Shown one piece after another: positions 50,932 to 59,343 of a stretch of DNA of 61,165 nt (positions within the stretch are counted from its first letter, which is position 1; each line of letters begins with the position of its first letter). Below the pieces are notes generated by a model that saw only the letters and a program-made list of their open reading frames with translations, did not search any database and was not told the origin of the DNA. A program made the translations under genes and the position numbers. This DNA is from an uncultured Ruminococcus sp. (GTDB lineage: Bacteria > Bacillota > Clostridia > Oscillospirales > Acutalibacteraceae). The stretch is from the NCBI GenBank assembly GCA_902765855.1, contig CACXBF010000009.1:1-61165 (forward strand), in the 5' to 3' direction.

Positions 50932-51720
50932 ATGGCTGAAACATCAGTCAAGGTTGACAATGTTTATATGATGTTCAACCTAAGCAAAAATAAGCAAACA
51001 AGCCTAAAGCAATATTTCATAGATATGGTTAAAGGCAACCTTTTCTTTGATGAATTTTGGGCTTTGGAAAATGTTTCATTCGAGCTAAAAAAGGGTGAAT
51101 CTATAGGGCTTGTCGGCGTTAATGGTTCAGGTAAATCTACTTTGCTAAGACTTATTGCCGGAATTATGGAGCCTACACATGGAACTATTTATACAAAAGG
51201 CACTATAGCTCCACTCATCGCCTTAGGCGGTGGCTTTGAACCTACACTTTCGGCAAGAGAAAATATATACCTCAACGGTGCTATGCACGGTCATTCAACT
51301 AATTTTATGAAAAAGCGTTTTGATGATATTATAACCTTTGCTGAACTGGAGGAATTTGTTGATGTTCCCGTCAAAAATTTTTCCTCAGGTATGCTTGCAA
51401 GACTTGGTTTTGCGATTGCAACTTCTGTTCATGCTGATATAGTTATTGCTGATGAAGTCCTTTCAGTTGGCGATGCAAGATTCAGAAAGAAATGTGAAAC
51501 AAGAATTTCTAGTCTGCTTAAAGAGGGTACAACTATTTTATATGTTTCACATAATATAAATTCAGTTATCAAGACCTGCCAAAAGGCTTTATGGCTTGAT
51601 AAAGGTAGAGTTATTCAGAATGGCAATGTTCGTGAAGTATGTATCGCCTACAAAAGATATATAGAAGAACAAAACCGTATGGCAAAAGAAGTTCAGGCAT
51701 TAAAAGATGAAAAAGCTTAA
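50932..51720 (+). CDS. ABC polysaccharide exporter, ATP-binding protein (TagH/Wzt-like)
   Basis: 262 residues. Walker [13 protein letters not shown], signature FSSGMLARLGF, Walker B DIVIADEVLSVGD and H-loop VSHN. The TagH/Wzt N-terminal ABC domain is complete, whereas a carbohydrate-binding C-terminal domain is absent, so chain-length/terminus recognition is probably by other means. GGAGGG precedes the ATG. It overlaps the glycosyltransferase by 14 nt. Confidence 0.94.
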   Translation: MAETSVKVDNVYMMFNLSKNKQTSLKQYFIDMVKGNLFFDEFWALENVSFELKKGESIGLVGVNGSGKSTLLRLIAGIMEPTHGTIYTKGTIAPLIALGGGFEPTLSARENIYLNGAMHGHSTNFMKKRFDDIITFAELEEFVDVPVKNFSSGMLARLGFAIATSVHADIVIADEVLSVGDARFRKKCETRISSLLKEGTTILYVSHNINSVIKTCQKALWLDKGRVIQNGNVREVCIAYKRYIEEQNRMAKEVQALKDEKA

Positions 51721-52837
51721 ATTTTTGTTTACAGCATCAAGAGCATCACATATTGAGAATTTTCATATCTCAGCAATAAACTCTCTGCGTCAAAACGGTC
51801 ATATTGTTGATACTGCAACAGAGGGTTATGTAAAACAAGACTTAGTAGATTACTCATATAATCTTACATTTAGAAAAAAAATCTATTCCCCGAGAAATAT
51901 CGGAACAATAAATCAACTTTCTAAAATAATAAAAGCCAATTCCTACGATGTGATAATTTCAAATACAACCCTCGCAGGAATTATTACAAGACTTGCAATT
52001 CCGAAAATGAAAAAGAAGCCCTATCATATATACATATGTCATGGTTATCTTTTCAACGACGATAATTCAAGAAAGGCAAAGCTTTATTGTAATATTGAAA
52101 AAGCAACTGCCTCAAAAATTGATTTATTGCTTACAATGAATAACAATGACTTTGAGATTGCGAAAAAATATTCTCTCTGCAAAAACATTCAACAAATAAA
52201 TGGCATGGGAATTAATCCTGATAGATTTCCTGCTTTAAGTTCTGACGAATGTAATATCTTCCGCAAATCTCTTGGCATAAATGAAAAAGATTTTGTTTTT
52301 CTCTGCGTAGCTGAATTTTCTGAAAGAAAAAATCAACAGCTTATTATAAAAGCATTTTCTGAGCTATTGAAAGTAAAACCCAATTCGTTACTTCTCTTTG
52401 CTGGTGAAGGTGAACTTATTGAAAACGCTAAACTTCTCGCTGAATATTATGAGATTTCACATAAAGTACGATTTTTAGGACATATTTCAGATACGAATAT
52501 CTTATATCGTTCAGCACAAGTTGTTATATCTGCGAGTCATATAGAGGGTTTGCCATTTAATATAATGGAAGCTCTTGAATGTGGGATTCCCGTTATTGCA
52601 TCAAATGTTAAAGGACACAAAGATTTGATAATTGACGGCTTTAACGGTATGCTTTTTGCGGATAACGACCAAAGAGCCTTATCAGTAAAAATGTCTGAAA
52701 TTTCAGATACTAAGCTTTATAAAGACATACAAAAAAATGTATTTCTCGAAAGCAAATACGAAGTTTCAGAAGCAACAGAGGTTCTCTTGCGTTACTATCT
52801 TCAGTTGCCCGAAGCAATTCCAATTCATTCTGTTTAA
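51707..52837 (+). CDS. GT4-family glycosyltransferase
   Basis: 376 residues, GT-B fold. Typical C-terminal motif FLGHISDTNILYRSAQVVIS with EGLPFNIMEALECGIPVIAS as the donor-binding EX7E region. Resembles EpsD-like transferases that add sugars to lipid-linked glycans. Coupled to the exporter ATPase by overlap. Confidence 0.93.
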   Translation: MKKLKFLFTASRASHIENFHISAINSLRQNGHIVDTATEGYVKQDLVDYSYNLTFRKKIYSPRNIGTINQLSKIIKANSYDVIISNTTLAGIITRLAIPKMKKKPYHIYICHGYLFNDDNSRKAKLYCNIEKATASKIDLLLTMNNNDFEIAKKYSLCKNIQQINGMGINPDRFPALSSDECNIFRKSLGINEKDFVFLCVAEFSERKNQQLIIKAFSELLKVKPNSLLLFAGEGELIENAKLLAEYYEISHKVRFLGHISDTNILYRSAQVVISASHIEGLPFNIMEALECGIPVIASNVKGHKDLIIDGFNGMLFADNDQRALSVKMSEISDTKLYKDIQKNVFLESKYEVSEATEVLLRYYLQLPEAIPIHSV

Positions 52838-52850
52838 TGGAGGTCATTCC

Positions 52851-54149
52851 ATGCAAGATAAATTAAAATCTATAAAAATACCAAGCATTATGCTTTTTAT
52901 TCTGATAACACTTTCGCTGTTTCAATTTCCTGCAAATGCAGCATCTCAGGGCATTGTACTCGATAAAAACGATATAAGCCTTGCAGTAGGAAATTCATAT
53001 CAGCTTAAATGGACAGTTATTCCATCTAAAGACAGTCAAGATGCTACTTTTTATTCTAAGGATACCAATATAGCAAATGTTTCAACCGGAGGCCTTATCA
53101 TTGCTACTGGAAAAGGTTCTACTGAAATTGTTATAACAAGCGGAGACGGTCTTAATTTTACAACCTGCAAGGTAAAAGTCACTGAAAATAAAAACACCGA
53201 GGTTATCAATCTTGCAGAATCAGAGCTTTATTTAAGAAAAGGCAGTTCTTCTTCAATTTTTTATAATTTTAATAAAGATGAATATGTATTCTCAAAAACT
53301 TCAAACTTTTCAAGCAATGATGAAAAAATTGCCTCTGTTAATGAAGATGGCACAATTAAAGCCATCGAAAATGGTTCTGCAACAATCAATGCCACCTTTG
53401 GCAAAATAACCCGTCTTTGCAAGGTTAATGTAGGCGAAGGAGCAGAATATGTATCGGGCAGAAAAGTTAGCGGAACCTTTTTAAACGCCTCTAATAAATT
53501 CTATAAGAACACTACCATCGCAATCTCATATACCAAAAAGAAAAAGAATTATTATGCAACTGCTACTACAGATGCATTTGGAAACTTTACTTTTAATGGA
53601 ATTAAAGATGGTACTTATACTCTTTCATATTACGATAATTCATCTAAAAAAGTAATTCACAGCAATAAAATTACTGTAAGCGGAAAGGACATAAAATACA
53701 CTGCTATATTCAATAAAGGAACTATTATTGCAGTTCAGGGTGAACTTAAATCCGAGGAAAATACAATTCCAAAAACTGTAAGTCTTTCAAAAGAATATCT
53801 CTCTATGAATATTGGCGATATCAAAGAACTAAATATTACAACTACACCTCGCGATGCTGATATTACTAAACTAAAAATAACAAGTTCAGATAAATCTGTT
53901 GTAGATATTAATGATAAAGGTGAACTCGTTGCAATAAAGAGCGGTTATGCTGATATCACTTATAAAACTCCTGATGGAAAAAGTAGTGCTGTATGTAAAG
54001 TAAATGTACTTGAAGCAGAATCCACACAATATAGTTTAATCTATATATCAGCAATTTTTCTGATAGTTTTTATCTTATTCTTATGGTTTGTAAAATTATA
54101 CAAGAAATTTATAATTCAGAAAAAGCTTCGTGAGGATACATTAGATTAA
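52851..54149 (+). CDS. membrane-anchored Ig-like (BIG_2) surface protein in the glycan cluster
   Basis: 432 residues from ATG 52851 (GGAGGT upstream). Signal peptide (IPSIMLFILITLSLFQFPANAA), two BIG_2 Ig-like domains (about 35-125 and 130-210), a prealbumin/CnaB-like domain (about 215-300), a third BIG_2 (about 310-395) and a C-terminal transmembrane helix (SAIFLIVFILFLWFVKLY) with basic tail. It looks like an outward scaffold with no catalytic motif. Its position between glycosyltransferases suggests it organises or binds the polysaccharide. The frame extended upstream of ATG overlaps the glycosyltransferase and is not used. Confidence 0.9.
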   Translation: MQDKLKSIKIPSIMLFILITLSLFQFPANAASQGIVLDKNDISLAVGNSYQLKWTVIPSKDSQDATFYSKDTNIANVSTGGLIIATGKGSTEIVITSGDGLNFTTCKVKVTENKNTEVINLAESELYLRKGSSSSIFYNFNKDEYVFSKTSNFSSNDEKIASVNEDGTIKAIENGSATINATFGKITRLCKVNVGEGAEYVSGRKVSGTFLNASNKFYKNTTIAISYTKKKKNYYATATTDAFGNFTFNGIKDGTYTLSYYDNSSKKVIHSNKITVSGKDIKYTAIFNKGTIIAVQGELKSEENTIPKTVSLSKEYLSMNIGDIKELNITTTPRDADITKLKITSSDKSVVDINDKGELVAIKSGYADITYKTPDGKSSAVCKVNVLEAESTQYSLIYISAIFLIVFILFLWFVKLYKKFIIQKKLREDTLD

Positions 54150-54188
54150 TACTGCAAAGCAAGATTTCTCAATATTGGAAGTGAGATA

Positions 54189-55586
54189 ATGATAAAACAG
54201 AACCAACGAAAATTTAACACTATACATGTCTTTGTAGACGCTTTATCTGCTATTTTAAGTATTATAATTGCTTTATTTATATCAATTAATATTCAAAAAA
54301 TAGACCTTAGCAGTACGCATATAAAAAATGACGGTTTTGTTTTAATCATACTTTCTTTGGGTTTAGTTCTTCTACATCTTATGCTATATGCTCTATATGA
54401 CCTATATCGCTCTTATAGAACAACTCGTTTGAGATATGAAGCTATAAATATAATCAAAGCAAATATTACCGCTTTCTTTATACTTGAACTCATCTTGCTT
54501 ATAACTGAATCTATCTATCAGTTACAGCTTTTTTTAATTATCTTCTTTCTATCAGATACGATGATAACTATCGCATATAGATTTTTTTTAAGAAAAATAT
54601 TACGATATCTAAGAAGCAAGGGCTATAATAAAAAATATATAGTTATAGTTGGTATAAATAACTGTACTGAAAAATTTATAGAGAATATTAAAAAAAATCC
54701 TGACCTCGGCTATGAGATTGCAGGATATTTTAGTGAAAAACCATTAAGCAGCATAAAAAAGCCTTTTCTTGGCTCTTATAAAGCTCTTTCAAGATATTTT
54801 GAGTCTAATACCATAGACGAGGCTGTACTTATGACAAGTGATAACAACGAAAAAATCCTACTGACAGTTTATAATATTTGCGAACGCTTTGGAATAAAAA
54901 CTTCAATCATTCCAAATATATTCGGCTCATTTTCTTCAAGAATATATATCAGCAACTTTGGCTCTGTGCCGGTAATGAGTCTAAGAAATGTCCCGCTTGA
55001 TAACAGATTTAATGCCTTTATAAAGCGTTTATGCGATATTGTCATATCAATTATAGGAATCATAATAACCTCCCCGCTTATGCTCGGCGTTGCAATAGCT
55101 ATAAAGGTTACATCTAAAGGTAAGGTTATATTTAAACAGGAGCGTATAGGTTATAACAGAAAAAGATTTGTTATGTACAAATTTCGCTCTATGAAAGAAA
55201 ATTCTGAAATCTTAGATAAAATGACAGAAAAAGATGATGAACGTTGCACAAGGGTCGGAAAATTCATAAGACGTTTCAGTATTGATGAGCTTCCACAGCT
55301 TTTCAATGTACTTATAGGAAATATGAGCCTTATAGGGCCAAGACCCGAAACCCCTTTTTTCGTTCGGAAATTTCAAAAATCAATTCCTCAATATATGTTA
55401 AAACATTATGTTAAACCTGGTATGACAGGCTGGGCACAGGTGAACGACCTAAGAGGCGGAAATACTTCTATTGAGGAACGAATTAAATATGATATGTATT
55501 ATATAGATAACTGGACATTTATGTTTGATATAAAAATTCTATTTATGACCATAACCAAAGGCATTTTCTCAAAAAATGGATTTTAA
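54189..55586 (+). CDS. polyprenyl-phosphate sugar transferase (initiating enzyme)
   Basis: 465 residues. Five N-terminal transmembrane segments, a CoA-binding/Rossmann-like region and the bacterial sugar-transferase domain (about 275-465) with KRLCDIVISIIGIIITSPLM and the catalytic region FKQERIGYNRKRFVMYKFRSM/DELPQLFNVLIGNMSLIGPRP. It transfers a hexose-1-phosphate to undecaprenyl phosphate, initiating the repeating unit. Confidence 0.95.
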   Translation: MIKQNQRKFNTIHVFVDALSAILSIIIALFISINIQKIDLSSTHIKNDGFVLIILSLGLVLLHLMLYALYDLYRSYRTTRLRYEAINIIKANITAFFILELILLITESIYQLQLFLIIFFLSDTMITIAYRFFLRKILRYLRSKGYNKKYIVIVGINNCTEKFIENIKKNPDLGYEIAGYFSEKPLSSIKKPFLGSYKALSRYFESNTIDEAVLMTSDNNEKILLTVYNICERFGIKTSIIPNIFGSFSSRIYISNFGSVPVMSLRNVPLDNRFNAFIKRLCDIVISIIGIIITSPLMLGVAIAIKVTSKGKVIFKQERIGYNRKRFVMYKFRSMKENSEILDKMTEKDDERCTRVGKFIRRFSIDELPQLFNVLIGNMSLIGPRPETPFFVRKFQKSIPQYMLKHYVKPGMTGWAQVNDLRGGNTSIEERIKYDMYYIDNWTFMFDIKILFMTITKGIFSKNGF

Positions 55587-55600
55587 CTTGGAGGAACAAT

Positions 55601-56725
55601 ATGCTGATTTATCATTTAAACAACTTACTTATATTAGTTTGGGCAGTAATACTCTGCTTTCATAAGCCATCAAAAGCTAAAAATATGATATTTCTATTTT
55701 TAGCTTTCGGACAGCTTTATTTATTAACTATATTTAGATTTCTTATCGGATACGACTATGTTTTATACGCCAAAGCCTTTATGGATTTACAAACTCAAGA
55801 TTTCTGGAATTTCACCTATTATGACTGGGAATATGGTTTTGTTCTTATAACAAAGCTTCTCGGAATGATTCTTCCAAGCTATACTTCTTATTTCGCAGTA
55901 ATTGCAATTTTCACTCTGATTCCTGTTGCTATATTTATCTATCGCAACACAGAAAAAGTCTGGATTGGAACATTTATGTATATAAATTTCTTCCTCTTCT
56001 TTATGCAAATGAATTTTATTCGTCAAGCTATCGCAGTTTCAATAACATTACTTGCTTGGCAATTCATCAAAAAAAAGAAATTCTTCTGGTTCCTTTTAAT
56101 AATTCTTTTCGCCTCGCTTTTCCATTCAACCGTACTTGTTATGATTCCATTCTATTTCATAACAAAAATGCGTCCTACCGGAAAACAAGTAATATTCTAT
56201 GGCTATGCTCTAACAGTTTTCTATTTTTCTTCAACAGGAATACTTAACCTCATTACAAAAATTTTCCATCAGGAATATAATAATACACAATTCATAAACG
56301 AAGGAATTTCCTTGATTTATGCAGTAGTTCCGATTATTATTCTTGTATTTACATTATTAAATGCAGAAAAAATGCTCAAAACAAATCCAAATAACCGTTA
56401 TATTATAAGTATGGTATTCGCAGGAACATTCTTTATGGTAATTATGGCAAAACATTCTATTTTGGAGCGTTTCTCATATTATTTCTTTATCTATATTGCA
56501 TTACTTGTTCCGGAGCTTATTTCGTCTGTTGAGAAATATGGTTTCGGCCGTGTTAAAAATAACGCGATGTTACCAAATGAAACGCCTGCGGAAGATGTCA
56601 AAAGGTTTAAAAGACAATCAAATATACTCACAATAGTCATTTTAGTTCTATCATATTCTATATTCACATATGGTATGTTTAAGAATGCACATGGCGTTAT
56701 ACCATATACATCTTGGACATTTTAA
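55601..56725 (+). CDS. EpsG-family membrane protein (probable polysaccharide polymerase)
   Basis: 374 residues with about 10 transmembrane segments and the EpsG motif FRFLIGYDYVLYAKAF and NFIRQAIAVSITLLAWQF. EpsG-like proteins are Wzy-type polymerases. Likely polymerises the repeat unit. Last gene before the small sorting-signal protein. Confidence 0.88.
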   Translation: MLIYHLNNLLILVWAVILCFHKPSKAKNMIFLFLAFGQLYLLTIFRFLIGYDYVLYAKAFMDLQTQDFWNFTYYDWEYGFVLITKLLGMILPSYTSYFAVIAIFTLIPVAIFIYRNTEKVWIGTFMYINFFLFFMQMNFIRQAIAVSITLLAWQFIKKKKFFWFLLIILFASLFHSTVLVMIPFYFITKMRPTGKQVIFYGYALTVFYFSSTGILNLITKIFHQEYNNTQFINEGISLIYAVVPIIILVFTLLNAEKMLKTNPNNRYIISMVFAGTFFMVIMAKHSILERFSYYFFIYIALLVPELISSVEKYGFGRVKNNAMLPNETPAEDVKRFKRQSNILTIVILVLSYSIFTYGMFKNAHGVIPYTSWTF

Positions 56726-56790
56726 TTATAATTACCATAAAATCTCACAATATAGCCTCTTTTTACTGTTATTTTTTAGTTTTTCTATTA

Positions 56791-56819
56791 TTGACAATAT
56801 TGTAACTTAATGATATAAT
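56791..56819 (+). promoter_or_regulatory. near-consensus promoter of the small surface protein
   Basis: Perfect TTGACA at 56791-56796, exactly 17 nt, then perfect TATAAT at 56814-56819. The best sigma-A promoter in the window, about 50 nt before the ATG. Confidence 0.93.
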
Positions 56820-56868
56820 TCTATTGTACTGAAAAATGTATAATAAATGATGTTAGGAGGAACCCTAA

Positions 56869-57123
56869 ATGAAAAAGAAGATTCTTGCAGCTCTTGCAAC
56901 AGCAAGTGTAGCAGTAAGTTCTATTGCAGCAAGCGTTTCAGCAGCAAACCTTGGCGATAGTACATCAGTTAAGCCAAGTGAAGTTTCAAATGTCGTAAGC
57001 AACGGCAAAGTACCTACAACTGGCGACGCTTCTACAACTCTTCTTCTCGTTGCTGGTGCAGTAGCTGTAGTTGCTCTTACAACAATCATTGTTGCTGTAA
57101 AGGCAAAGAAAACTGCAAAATAA
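56869..57123 (+). CDS. 84-residue secreted protein with sortase-like sorting signal
   Basis: Signal peptide (KKKILAALATASVAVSSIAA, cleavage near VSA-AN), only about 30 residues of Ser/Val/Lys-rich linker, then VPTTGD (a variant of LPxTG), a hydrophobic helix (TLLLVAGAVAVVALTTIIVA) and a basic tail VKAKKTAK. AGGAGG ribosome site and strong codon bias suggest high expression. The mature exposed peptide would be only about 25-30 residues, unusually small for a wall-anchored protein. It has its own promoter and terminator inside the glycan cluster. Could be a wall-anchored peptide, a spacer or a precursor. Confidence 0.9.
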   Translation: MKKKILAALATASVAVSSIAASVSAANLGDSTSVKPSEVSNVVSNGKVPTTGDASTTLLLVAGAVAVVALTTIIVAVKAKKTAK

Positions 57124-57155
57124 TCCTTACAGTCGAAAATTCAATTGTGTTTTCG

Positions 57156-57190
57156 AAACAGCAGGCCGCTCAATCGGTCTGCTGTTTGTT
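57156..57190 (+). terminator. terminator of the small surface protein
   Basis: ACAGCAGGCCG/CGGTCTGCTGT with a short loop, followed by TTGTTGTTT. The gene is an independent transcript. Confidence 0.8.
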
Positions 57191-57255
57191 GTTTATAGCC
57201 AAAAAACTATTGCCAAGCTCCATAAAATATATTATAATGAAATTGATATATTTCT

Positions 57256-58155
57256 ATGGGTGATGATAATTTGAATAGTAAACTTGCAATATATATTTCT
57301 TGCTCCGCATTAAATAATAAACCTTGTTTTCCATTTCTTTATAATATATATGCAGGTGCTGCTTTACATAATAATATCGATTTAAATATGCTTAAAGATA
57401 ATATCGGTGATAATATTTCTAAAAAAAACCCATATTATTGTGAACTTACAGTTCATTATTATGCTTGGAAAAACTCTGATGCAGATTATCTCGGTTTTTT
57501 TCATAGCCGAAGATATATATCGTTCAATCGACAAAATTTGGTCGATAAAAGTCATTCTAAAAGAAAATTGCCAAAACCATATATAGTTAAAGATTATCCG
57601 ACAAAAGAACTTCTTGAAAAAAATGGATATAATGAAGAATACATTCTATCACTTCTTAAAGTTTATCCTATTATAGGAGTTATTCCTGAGAAAATGCCAG
57701 AAACTACATATCAAAATCTAATACGAACACAAAAGAATGGAGAAGCGGAATATAAATTAATTAAAGAAAAATTGAAATTGAGCTATCCTAAGTTTTTGCC
57801 TGCATTTGATGAATATATGTTTGGCAAATACTTATATTTTTGTAATATGTTTGTTATGCGTAGAGATATTTTTGATAGCTATTGCAGTTGGCTTTTTGAT
57901 ATTCTTGAATATGTCGATGCAAATCTGCCACAGCGTATTGAACGAGATGACGGTATGATGGCTGAAAGACTGTTCGGAGTATTTATGACATATATCAAAA
58001 AAGAAGGTTCTATAAATTGGGCTGAATTACCAAGGATTCATTTTGCCAAAGTCGGTGGTGCAACCAAAAATTTCTCGTGTAATAAGCTTGGAAATTTGAT
58101 TTTCCCTCCGGGGTCTTTCAGACGAAATATATTAAGAAAAATAATGAAAGGTTGA
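57256..58155 (+). CDS. DUF4422-type glycosyltransferase
   Basis: 299 residues. KNSDADYLGFFHSRRYISF and FMFGKYLYFCNMFVMRRDIF with RDDGMMAERLFGV are the DUF4422 signatures found in capsule clusters. The family are predicted glycosyltransferases. The start may be ATG 57256 or TTG 57271. Confidence 0.87.
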   Translation: MGDDNLNSKLAIYISCSALNNKPCFPFLYNIYAGAALHNNIDLNMLKDNIGDNISKKNPYYCELTVHYYAWKNSDADYLGFFHSRRYISFNRQNLVDKSHSKRKLPKPYIVKDYPTKELLEKNGYNEEYILSLLKVYPIIGVIPEKMPETTYQNLIRTQKNGEAEYKLIKEKLKLSYPKFLPAFDEYMFGKYLYFCNMFVMRRDIFDSYCSWLFDILEYVDANLPQRIERDDGMMAERLFGVFMTYIKKEGSINWAELPRIHFAKVGGATKNFSCNKLGNLIFPPGSFRRNILRKIMKG

Positions 58156-58160
58156 TTAAA

Positions 58161-59267
58161 ATGTACGATTATCTAATTGTTGGGTCAGGTCTTTATGGTG
58201 CTATGTTCGCATATGAGGCAAAAAAAAGAGGAAAAAAGTGCCTTGTAATTGATAAAAGAAGCCATATCGGCGGAAATATCTACTGCGAAAATATTGAGGG
58301 TATCAATGTACATAAATATGGTGCTCATATCTTCCATACAAGTGACAAAAAGATTTGGGATTATATCAACACATTTGCAGAGTTTAATAACTATATCAAC
58401 TCCCCTGTCGCTATTTATAAGGATGAACTTTATAATCTCCCGTTCAATATGAATACATTTTCTAAGCTTTGGGGCATTAAAACACCTGCTGAAGCTAAGA
58501 AAATTATTGCTGACCAAATTGCTGACCTCAACATCACAGAGCCTAAAAACCTTGAAGAACAGGCTCTCTCACTCGTAGGTACAGATGTATATCAAAAGCT
58601 TATAAAGGGTTACACTGAAAAGCAATGGGAGCGTGACTGCAAGGATCTTCCAGCATTTATCATTAAGCGTCTGCCACTCCGCTTTACATTCGATAACAAC
58701 TACTTCAATGACCGTTATCAAGGCATTCCTATCGGAGGCTACACAAAAATTATCGAGAAGATGCTTGAAGGCATTGATGTTCTTACAGATACAGATTATT
58801 TCGAGTGGATTAAGGATAGCAAGAATGCAGAAAGCATAAAGAAAACACTTTTCACAGGTCCGATAGACCAATTTTATAACTATTGCTACGGTGTTCTTGA
58901 ATACCGTTCTGTTCGTTTTGAAACAGAGGTTCTCGATACAGATAACTACCAAGGTAATGCTGTTGTAAACTACACCGATAGAGAAGTTCCATATACAAGA
59001 ATCATCGAACATAAGCATTTCGAATTTGGCAAACAACCTAAGACTGTCATTTCTCGTGAATATTCTTCCGAGTGGAAGCTTGGCGACGAACCATACTACA
59101 CAATCAACGATGATAAGAATAACACACTTTTCGCTAAATACAGAGAGCTTGCTGATAAGGAAGAAAATGTTATCTTTGGTGGTCGTCTTGGCAACTATAA
59201 GTATTATGATATGGATAAAGTTATAGCTGCTGTATTCGAGGCTATTGCTAAAGAATTTGGTGAATAA
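58161..59267 (+). CDS. glf: UDP-galactopyranose mutase
   Basis: 368 residues from ATG 58161. FAD-binding GSGLYGAMFAYEAKKRGKKC, RSHIGGNIYCE, and substrate/flavin residues in RFTFDNNYFNDRYQGIPIGG and FGGRLGNYKYYDMDKVI. It interconverts UDP-galactopyranose and UDP-galactofuranose. Codon use differs from its neighbours: it is richer in favoured codons. Followed by a hairpin, then the GlfT2-like enzyme. Confidence 0.96.
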   Translation: MYDYLIVGSGLYGAMFAYEAKKRGKKCLVIDKRSHIGGNIYCENIEGINVHKYGAHIFHTSDKKIWDYINTFAEFNNYINSPVAIYKDELYNLPFNMNTFSKLWGIKTPAEAKKIIADQIADLNITEPKNLEEQALSLVGTDVYQKLIKGYTEKQWERDCKDLPAFIIKRLPLRFTFDNNYFNDRYQGIPIGGYTKIIEKMLEGIDVLTDTDYFEWIKDSKNAESIKKTLFTGPIDQFYNYCYGVLEYRSVRFETEVLDTDNYQGNAVVNYTDREVPYTRIIEHKHFEFGKQPKTVISREYSSEWKLGDEPYYTINDDKNNTLFAKYRELADKEENVIFGGRLGNYKYYDMDKVIAAVFEAIAKEFGE

Positions 59268-59292
59268 GATATAAACTTCTAATAAATTTTCA

Positions 59293-59318
59293 ATAGGGAA
59301 TCCGTTTGGATTCCCTAT
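59293..59318 (+). terminator. hairpin between glf and the galactofuranosyltransferase
   Basis: ATAGGGAATCC-GTTT-GGATTCCCTAT, 11 perfect pairs. The T run after it is weak (CATTTTAC), so it may attenuate or process the transcript. Confidence 0.65.
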
Positions 59319-59343
59319 CATTTTACAAAAGGGGTACTGCAAG

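Noticed and set aside
58185-59342. Long antisense open frames over glf
   Set aside because: Shadows of a highly biased coding sequence; no ribosome sites and low-complexity products.
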